Below are positions 56,173 to 64,000 of a DNA stretch of 64,000 nucleotides, in pieces (the stretch's first letter is position 1; each line of letters begins with the position of its first letter). The stretch lies in the NCBI GenBank assembly GCA_014529385.2, contig CM043956.1, positions 60,893,120 to 60,957,119 on the forward strand, read 5' to 3'. The notes beneath the pieces are model-generated. The model searched no databases. It was not told where the DNA came from and saw nothing but the letters and a program-made list of their open reading frames with translations. A program made the position numbers and the translations under genes. Source of the DNA: Adiantum capillus-veneris. Lineage: Eukaryota; Streptophyta; Polypodiopsida; Polypodiales; Pteridaceae.

Positions 56173-57919
56173 GAATGAAATGTTATATTAAATGTCTTCA
56201 AAAGTTTAAAATGACCTATGAGACCAAATTGATACAATCTTGGTGGATCTAATACAATGTCTGGGTACAAAAATAAAATGAAGTGAAGTAAAAGACTAAA
56301 ATCGTAACTGCTAGGTGTGAACTAAGCAACGAGCTTGAACTGTGTAGGATATGAGTAGGGGGGTGAATGTAGTGACTGGGGGCAAATAGAACACAATGTG
56401 GGTGTGCGTGTTGGGACATAATGGGTGAGAGCTGATACAAAGGTTGGTACAAGATGCGCAGGGTGTACTCAAAAGAGCCACATCATAGGAGATCCATCAT
56501 CGGTCCGCTGGCGGATCTCATCAATCTCCTTCATGGTCAATAGTTTGACCGGGCGTCGTGCATGACGGGCCAAAGTGATCCGAATCCTCCGATGCAACCT
56601 CCGTTGATGCTATGTAGTCCTCCATAGTCATGGGTGTCTGGATCTCCCTAGCTAGGTCGCTCGATCGATCATTGCGCCTCTGGTGTGAGGAGAATGCGAG
56701 CTCTTTGTGGTAGCTGCTCCTCCGACTGCCCAGTGTCTGCTCTAAAGAAGTCTTTGATCTCTCTCTGAGATTCGCTAGCCTCTCCTCTCATAAGACTCTA
56801 TGTGTCTGCGCAGCTCGAGCAAAAACAGGCCCAAATATCTCTGGTCCTCATAACCCATGACTCTAAAGAGTGGTCCAAAGCCCTCTCTGAACAGAGCAGT
56901 GAGAGTGGCCTCGTATCTCATAGTAAATTGGGCAGGGACATGTGTATTGCAACTCTGTCTCAGGCTCCATGTGACACAGGGGGCATGTCTTGGCCTCTAT
57001 TGGTACTCCGTTGTATCTACGAGTCTCTATCCGAAGTTGGTGTGAAGATGTGCGTATCTGGTCAATAGCACATTGTATCCCATGAGATAAGTGGGTGTCC
57101 ATGTATCTGGGCCTCGTCACAAAACCATCCTCAATAAGTTGGAGAAGATGCTCTCTATAGAAAGCCATCTTCGTGCCCAACTCCTGTGCCGGCTGGATCC
57201 AAGTCCTCCTGGTATCTAGTTGAGTCAGATCTTGGCGGATGAGCCTGGTGATCTCGGACTGAGTAAGAGTCAGAGAGGGTGCATCCAATGAGTACTAGAA
57301 GGGGGGCAATTTGTCCATGATGAACCCATGTACCTGAAACCAGGATGTCATCTCCCCATACCAGCATGTTTTGTTTCCTTGCATAGCTAACTGTCGAGAG
57401 GACTCAAGTGCTAGGCGGGCATATATGTCTTTGCGGAGGTCTTACAAGCGGTGTATAAAGGAGATTGATCTGGTAAGGGCCTCAACCACTAGTGGGGGGG
57501 CAGCTAACTCTGCTCGAATAATGTCATGTGGTATTGAAGCCTTGGCTCTAATAAGCCGCGAGATCATAGAGACTAGAGGCTTCTCCATGTCTCCCCATCC
57601 ATCAATGTGACCCGACCTCCTGTGATGATCCAATGAAGGCCCCCATATATGAACTCCATAGATTTGTGGAAGCAACTAGAGTGTCAAAAGCCAAAGCTTC
57701 GTCCGAGGCTCTTGAAACTGTATCTGCGAACACATCCTCTCCAATCCACTCAATGCTGCATGTGCTCTGGTCAGTCTAGTCTCTGTTGCTCTCCTCAATG
57801 AAAATGCTGGTCCGCTAAAGACCACCCCAAGGTAGGTGTAAGCATCTATATACTCCACTGTCTGATGGCCGTATGTGAATGCGGGTGCTGATCTCCTGGT
57901 CCGGTTTTACCAAGGTCGA
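56173..57919 (-). mobile_element. LINE 2, minus strand, older copy of the LINE 1 kind
   Basis: The 3' UTR (56,173-56,470) shares CCTATGAGA-type text with LINE 1. Coding remnants are at 56,863-57,288 (RLIRQDLTQLDTRRTW, RPRYMDTHLSHG, CPLCHMEPETELQYTCPCP), 57,442-57,675 (KPLVSMISRLIRAKASIPHDIIRAEL) and 57,676-57,858 (YTYLGVVFSGPAFSLRRATE). They match LINE 1 from the RT thumb to the C-terminus. Several frame changes and stops are present, so it is older. It ends abruptly at the LTR at 57,920, inside text matching the LINE 1 GKTKVM region. Confidence 0.85.
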
Positions 57920-58501
57920 TGCAACAAACTTGGACACTCCAAGTCAAGATTCTACCGCGACACAATAGAGATTCACTTTAAAACAGTTCACAATTCACAA
58001 TTGATTCGACACGGCCTGGCGGAGTTCCGTGCCTAGAGATATTGGCCCCAAAGATTGGCACCCCTTTCGGTATTTCTTTTTTGTATTAATCCGAGTTCAA
58101 AGTACAAGAGAGTGGGAGGGTTCTCACTCTCAGACTGTGCGTCCAGATGCTCTGAGAAGTGAGGGCCTAACCACTTATTTATTGGTTACAAGGGATGCCC
58201 AAAAGCAGAGCCCCAAAAGCAGTAAGCTTAAAAGCTTTCAAAAATAAAGCAACTGGCCCAAAAGCTTTGCTAAAACTCAGCCAGCGTAAATCAGCATCTC
58301 CATACGCTGCCACAACATCATCATCTACGCAAAAGCAAGAATTCCGTACACTGTGCCATGCAGGTCAACGGATTTCGCGCTGGAAATTCCGAAAATGCCG
58401 TACAGGCTGTCACGTGTGTTGCCGGCCAGAGTGTGTCTCTGGGTCTGCTGCCCGACTCTTTGAGTGTGTCCAAGGCCATGCTACGTCACCCATTTGTGAC
58501 A
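57920..58501 (-). repeat. Chromovirus 3' LTR
   Basis: 582 bases. In element orientation it runs from TGTCACAAATGGGTGACG to AAGTTTGTTGCA. It shares AAATACCGAAAGGGGTGCCAA and TTTGGGGCCAATA with the plus-strand LTR at 61,400-61,928. The run TTCAAAAGGGGGGTA before it (58,502-58,516, minus strand) is the polypurine tract. Confidence 0.8.
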
Positions 58502-59113
58502 TACCCCCCTTTTGAAAGCATTGTCGATTGCACCTGCAAAGCAGACAGAGGCCATAAACTGTCTTAGCAAACATTGACTATTAGTACCGATGCACTAGGA
58601 ACAACACTTCTAGCACATGTACCAATCGACAGTCACATCACGGGACATCACATGACAAATCACATTCAAAAATCATTCCAAATCTCAGACCATTAATAAT
58701 TTGGCAACGTATTTAGCAATCGCATCTAGATCCAGTCGGGACCTCACAGATGCCCGATTAACTAATCCTTTTTGCAATCATGTCTATAGAGATTTTATCA
58801 GATTGAAATGTTGCAGTCATTTCGTCTGTCAGTTCCTGCACTTATACAAGTCAAGTACAAATCAATATCATATTATCGGGAATTCCAAATCTTAAGTCAT
58901 TACAACAGAATACTGTCAGCTCACAATATCCCTGAAACCTAGTAGGGACATCAGTGACTCTATTATAAAAAATCGGAGCAATCTGTTGACAAAGGAGCGG
59001 AGTGACTCCCCTCTTGTGCAAGCCCGCTACACCAAATTCCGCCCAAGCTGAAATCGGGGTTCTATTCGAGTAGACTATGCTAAACCGAATGCTTCAAGGT
59101 AAAGATTCACAAT

Positions 59114-60951
59114 CTAAGGAGTATCTGCTAGGTCCTCCTCCTCCATCCACTTTGCATCCAATGCGGGATAGTTCTTGAATTTAACCAAGAACCGTCTTAT
59201 CGCTTTACCTTTTATCTTTCTATCTTTATGTGCCAATATCTGTTCTGGAACAAGTATCTTCTTGCTTTCCTCCACTTCGGGTTGCTCATCTGGCTCCCCA
59301 TCATCGGGCACATCGCCGTTAAAAGGCTTCAGGAGACTCACATGAAAAGCATTTTGAATCCTCCAGGTATTGGGCAGCTTCAGTCTAAAGGAGACAGACA
59401 TCGTTTTCTTCATCAAGTAGCCATCCCGAATGGAATATCCCGCTACTACCTCCGCATTATGTATTCGACTGAATATATCTACAAAATCTGTATCTGTGGC
59501 ATACTGATCGACCATATCCTCGAAGCTTCTATGGTGTATCGCGGAAATAGCCATAACCAACGGCTTCCGGGACAAAGCATCTTTTGCCACCAAGTTCTTA
59601 TGTCCTTGCACATGGACAATCTGGTAGTGAAATTGTGACAAAATGTTTGTCCACCGCATCTGCTTTTCCGATAGCTGCTTCTGTGACAAGAAGTAGCGTA
59701 AACTCTGACGATCTGTGAAGACCGTAAAATCGGCTCCGAGTAGGTAATGTCGCCACTAAGTAAGAGCATGGATAACCAAAGCTCTCTCTCATATATCAAT
59801 GCTGTCAATTCCGGCCTTGAAAACAATCGGCTCTTATAGGCAATGACATGGCCTTCTTGCATTAAGACCGCACCCAGACTACCACCACAAGCATCACAAT
59901 ATACTTTAAATGACTTTTGCAAATCCGGCAAAGTCAAAACTGGTCCTGTAGTCAATTTCTCTTTAGAAATCTGAAAGGCAGTCACCTCTGTGGGTCCCCA
60001 CGAGAAAGGGACTCCTTTCTGTGTCAAGATATGCAGAGGGGAAGCAACCTTTGCAAACTTTCTAATGAACTGCCGGTAGTAAGAACATAAGCCCAAGAAG
60101 CTTCTTACGTCATGGAAATTCTTCAAATCGGGCCAATCACGTATAGTGTTAATCTTGGTTGGGTCCATCTGCACTCCTGCTCTGCTGAGATGATGTGTCC
60201 CAAGAAGTGTATCTCTTATAAGAAAAATTCACTCTTGTTTGCATTCATCACCAACTTGTGATCCCGCAATGCTTGAAAGACCTGTATCAGATGATGTCTA
60301 TGTTTTGCCTCATCCTTAGTGAAGACAATAATGTCATCAAAGAAAGTGCCAACAAAAGATCTGTACTCTTTGAAAATTCTGTCCATCATTCGGTTAAAAG
60401 TCGCTGGAGCATTGGTAAGGCCAAAAGGCATCACCAAAAAATTGTATAAACCGAAGATGGTCCGAAAAACTGTCTTGTAGACATCTCCCCACGTGATTCG
60501 GATCTGATGATATCCACTTTTCAAATCGATCCTGCTGAAACAAGAGGATTGCTAGAGTCTATCAAGGATATCACCGATCCTCGGAATCGGAAATTTGTTT
60601 TTGATGGTAATTTTATTGAGAGTTCTATAATCAATGCACATTCTCCAAGATCCATCTTTCTTCAAAACCAACAACACCAGAGACTAATAGGGTGAAGTAC
60701 TCGGTTGGATAAGACCCTTTTCCCAAGAGGTCTTTCACTTGGTTCATAATCGCTTCATTCTGGGCTCGGCTCACACGGTAAGGTGGCCGGTTCGATGGTG
60801 TGCTTCCAAGTATCAAATCAATAGTATGATCCTCAGGACGAGCTGGTGGCAACTCGCCTGGCAGGCCCTCAGAAAAGCAATCGGCATGAGTGTGGAGAAA
60901 ATCTTGGCGTTCTTTTTCGAGGTCAAAACATATTCTACCTTCAATCATCAT
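59114..60951 (-). mobile_element. Chromovirus RT, RNase H and chromodomain
   Basis: RT phrases are DLILGSTPSNRPPYRVS, SGYHQIRI, FGLTNAPATFNRMMDRIF and TFFDDIIVF, then SFLGLCSYYRQFI and the RNase H start DLQKSFKVYCDACGG. The left end has IQNAFHVSLLKPF and a chromodomain phrase KIKGKAIRRFLVKFKNYP, the hallmark of chromoviruses, which in the family binds modified histones at the integration site. The parts are broken. Confidence 0.85.
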
Positions 60952-61399
60952 TCAATTCTTTGAATTTCATCAAGTACAATCTCTGTGCCCTTCATTTGTC
61001 AAAGTCGCTTCCTGAGCCCGATAGTCAACCACGGCGTTGTTCTTATGGTACCGAGGGATTTCGAGGAGGACGCCACAACCTCCTAAGGGCATTACGTAAA
61101 AGTCCTCGTGCCCTAAACACCCCTGACATTACAAACGAAGTTTGCCAATGATCGGTGTAATGGCAACATCCCGTCCGGGTGCCGCTAGAACTGCCTCCGC
61201 CTATGGCCTCAGTCTGTCGGGTGTAATTCCAAATCGAGCTGCTAATTCAAGTGAAAAGAAGTTGGCTGTAACAAACTGCTGACGTGTCAAAGCCTAAAGA
61301 ATGGAGCCAACTTGCAGATGCTGGCCGAGGGGCCTAAACCCTAAAAAGAACAAGTAGCAGAAGAAGACGAAGTCCTACCAACTTATGGGGACCCCGTCC

Positions 61400-61928
61400 G
61401 ATGGGGCCCCAGTGACATAAAGGGATTAAAATAAAGCAGGACCGCACACATGCAAAAACTGATGACGTGGCAGATTTTTGAAAATTGCGATGACATGATG
61501 ACGTAGCAGGCTGTATGGATTCACGTTTTTCGTTGGTTGATGACGTGGTAGTTGAACGGATTTCCGTGATTTACGTTGGTAGCTTTTGGCTTTGCTTTTT
61601 GGACCACAAGCTTTTGAGTTTTGAAGGCTTTTCATTGTAAGTGCTTTTCAGGCCAAGGGCCTTTAAATATGAGGTTAGGGCTCATTCTCTGGCATGCTTC
61701 CTGGAGAAGGTGCAGAGTTTGGAGTACTGGCTTGTACTGTGTTGATGCAATATAAAGAAATACCGAAAGGGGTGCCAAGGTTTGGGGCCAATACTCTCTG
61801 GGGTGGAATTCCGCCACTACGTGTCGCGTGTCGTCTCTCTCGAGTCTCTCGGTTCAATTGTTATTGAAGTGCTAAAAGTTTGTTCAATTTGTTCTTTTCT
61901 ATCTGCACGTGGTGCCCGTCTTGTGACA
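61400..61928 (+). repeat. LTR on the plus strand, related to the chromovirus LTR
   Basis: It ends TCTTGTGACA at 61,928, one base before an initiator tRNA-Met-type primer site, so it is the 5' LTR of a plus-strand element. The left boundary is approximate. It shares a 50-60 base block (about AAATACCGAAAGGGGTGCCAA) with the LTR at 57,920, and the two are inverted relative to each other. Confidence 0.65.
61460..61550 (+). promoter_or_regulatory. Three TGATGACGT repeats in an LTR
   Basis: TGATGACGT at 61,460, 61,496 and 61,538, two followed by GG and one by AG. The TGACG core is the site of plant TGA-type bZIP factors, and the ACGT core is common in stress-response promoters. Position in the upstream part of the LTR is where enhancers of plant LTR elements lie. 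Binding is inference. Confidence 0.45.
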
Positions 61929-61929
61929 G

Positions 61930-61941
61930 TGGTATCAGAGC
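61930..61941 (+). other. Primer-binding site after the plus-strand LTR
   Basis: TGGTATCAGAGC, the complement of the initiator tRNA-Met 3' end. Many plant chromoviruses as well as copia elements use this primer, so it does not by itself decide the family. Confidence 0.8.
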
Positions 61942-64000
61942 ATCAGGTGTGTGCTTTTCTGAAAGCATACCGGTCCTACAAAAGAGCAGACAGATTTTAT
62001 GCGAGGTATCTTCGCCCTCCAACCTGGACTTATTAGCCACTCCCACCCTTACTTCATCGCACATCGGGCGCGCTCCCGTCTTCACCGCTCATGTCTTACA
62101 GGGCATAAGCCAATTAAGATCACTTGCAAGGGAAGGATCTAGATTTATTTCAAGTCACTGTTTTTCTCAGAAGCAGTGCCATGCAGATGTTGATGTCTAC
62201 AGCTACCAAGCAGCATACTCCAAGTACTTGGCAAGCTTTCACGAAAAAAAAAAATTTGCTTGAAGTTGTATGGTTTCTGACATCTTCCTTCGGAGTGCAA
62301 CTTCTGGTAGAGTGGGGTATCCTGAAATGCTTGCCTTGGAAACCCTAGCAGATTATAACTTGAAATTTCTCGATATCTCCCAGTAGATGTCTCTTCACGA
62401 GCGTGAGATCCAGTGTGATTGCTATCTTGAGACTACCATCGCCGCCAAATAAACACTGTTTGTGTCACGTGACACATCCAACCCTATGTGTCCGTGGACA
62501 AGCTACAACATGATCAGGGTTCAGTCAGTCCCATTAGTTTAGATTATAAGTGATCTGGCACTTTTTGTGAGTCTATTCGTAGACCGTGCATGCCCAGTCA
62601 CTGAGTGTAGATGCATATCCTCTGGTTGCACACAGTATGATCATCAGTATTCCCATCGAATCCATTAGAATCAGTTAGGGGAATTTTCCAGTGATTTTAG
62701 CCTATTTTCCCTATTTTTGACATTTTTCACTTATTAATCTAAGTGACTTTCCAACAAAAGTAGGTAGGGCAATTTTGCTAAGTTTGTATATAAGCAAACC
62801 CAAGTTAGCACTCGATGGTAGAAGAGGCAGCAGGAGCTCCACTGGTCAACAGGCACCTTCTCAGCAAGAACCATTAAGAGCACCATAGCCTTGGTGTTTT
62901 CCATCCCCTACAGCCTAGCGTTTTGGTCATCGCCATCACCTCCCCCAAGCTAGCGTTTTCAGCCTTGCAATCATCGCCAACATTCCCAGATAGCTAGCGT
63001 TTTCACTAACGCTACAAGGGCTGCCAGCGTTTTTGATTTTCAGCCTTCAGTGAAGCAGACAAGGCAGCATTTTCAGCATTCAAGACAGCAGCAGATTCAG
63101 CCCAAGATACTCGCAGAAGATCGTCATTTTCAACCTCTCAAAGCGCAGCCAAAGCCAGTGTTTTCAGCAGCCCGAATCAGTCCCAGATTTTCAGCCATAG
63201 CGTTTTTACGGACAACAGATAGAAGACCGCAGATTTCAGCCTTAAGTCGTCGTCGCCATCCCCGTCGTCGTCACCGACATAGTCACGAGTTGCATCAGTT
63301 TCCATGCATCATCATTGTACCACTTTGTGCAACCAATAGTAGACCACTCTCGCCGACGAGAGTGGGGCCTTCGGAGGAGGTTTTTACAACGTCTCTAGTG
63401 TCGTATCTCTTCTCTCTCTATCTCTCAGTCTCATACACTTGCACGCACATTGTCCATTCACTTTGTTTGTGATCATAGCATTCTCTCACTAAGAACGGAA
63501 GGCTCTACCTTCCATAAGAACAAAAGGAACCTTGAGCACAGTTCGGAGCACTCATCTTGAGCAAAGCCAAACATTCATTCCGTTGCACCTTACAGTTTGT
63601 CCAAGAGCTGATGGACCATGCTGTGCTCGGCTACGACCTTATGAAAGAAACCTAACCCTAATTTTTGGTGCAGGTTTCAGGATGGAAAGTCAATTGACTT
63701 TTCGAGCTCGATTGATATCGAGATTGCTTTTAAGTTTGAAATCTGTTTGAGAACTTGTTTGGTGATCTTGTTTGAAATTTGTTTGAAATGGATGGTATCT
63801 GTTTTGAACCTGTCTTGGTGTCGATTTGAATTGTTTGACTCTGATTTTAATACTGGTTTCAATGATTGGTGATTTTACTCTCGGGTGGAGAATTGAGAAA
63901 TACTGTTTTGGTATTGTTTGAACCTCGGAACGACGTAGGCCGATGCCTGGGGAGCGTTTGGTTGTATGCTTGAACCTCCAAGCGACCCAGACTGCGGTCT
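61942..64000 (+). mobile_element. Right-hand part, probably internal region and further LTR-like DNA
   Basis: The first part should be the leader or gag of the plus-strand element, but I recognise no domain. A TATATAAGC sequence stands at 62,787, and a set of TAGCGTTTTC-type pieces at 62,916-63,205. The 140-residue frame at 63,050-63,472 is rich in arginine, histidine and serine and resembles no protein I know. It may be LTR or leader sequence. The element continues past the window. Confidence 0.35.
62916..63205 (+). repeat. Interspersed AGCGTTTT pieces
   Basis: TAGCGTTTT occurs at 62,916, 62,951 and 62,995, and CAGCGTTTT or TAGCGTTTT-like text near 63,027 and 63,198, with CATCGCCA between the early copies. 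It looks like a decayed repeat of about 35-45 bases. Confidence 0.5.

Larger units (their letters stand above)
57920..61400 (-). mobile_element. Decayed Ty3/gypsy chromovirus
   Basis: A minus-strand element inserted in LINE 2. The parts are a 3' LTR (57,920-58,501), a polypurine tract, a 3' non-coding region (58,517-59,100), a chromodomain, RNase H, RT and a protease remnant. Gag and the integrase core are not recognised. No 5' LTR in the matching orientation is seen at the right, where a related LTR of opposite orientation stands instead. It is broken, with several interruptions. Confidence 0.8.

Noticed and set aside
63050-63472. 140-residue frame as a host gene
   Set aside because: Low-complexity arginine, histidine and serine text, overlapping the AGCGTTTT repeat. 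It resembles LTR or leader DNA more than a gene.
61942-64000. Second exon of the HDA8-type gene
   Set aside because: I looked for the family continuation after FHSP (E-Y-I and the following acidic helix) in all plus-strand frames and did not see it.

Overview
This window looks like repeat-rich nuclear DNA of a land plant. The main signs are two plant-type Ty3/gypsy elements, several Ty1/copia elements primed by the initiator tRNA-Met complement, LINEs, many long (AG)n tracts, and one host exon that reads as the N-terminus of a plant HDA8-type histone deacetylase. That exon is followed by at least 12 kb of intron packed with transposons. A large-genome lineage such as a fern or lycophyte would fit, but this is inference and the species cannot be named from the sequence.

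Layout, left to right. Positions 1-11,658 hold most of an old minus-strand Ty3/gypsy element (element A: gag, protease, RT, RNase H, integrase and an extra 3' coding region), whose 3' LTR lies beyond the left edge. Positions 11,659-20,002 have no gene I can support, but hold small tandem repeats, microsatellites and one LTR relic. Positions 20,008-28,986 are a young plus-strand relative of A (element B) with near-identical LTRs, an AAACC target duplication and one long gag-protease frame, but no RT or integrase that I recognise. Positions 29,050-34,780 are an old plus-strand copia copy with another element nested in its leader. Positions 34,964-40,141 are a whole-looking minus-strand copia element of the same family, with LTRs identical by eye and a GGAAC target duplication.

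Positions 40,147-51,740 are mostly decayed DNA: an LTR relic, a gypsy-like gag relic, a SWIM zinc-finger relic, a copia RT/RNase H relic and simple repeats. At 51,744-51,990 the HDA8-type first coding exon ends at a clear splice donor. Its presumed intron then carries an (AG)n tract, two same-strand LINEs separated by a second (AG)n tract, a decayed minus-strand chromovirus, and a second related LTR in the opposite orientation.

The only likely host gene is the deacetylase. The most interesting structures are the tandem LINEs abutting (AG)n, the gag-protease-only gypsy element with four zinc knuckles, a second protease-like motif after the integrase of element A, and the inverted pair of related LTRs at the right. 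I found no tRNA, rRNA or CRISPR features.
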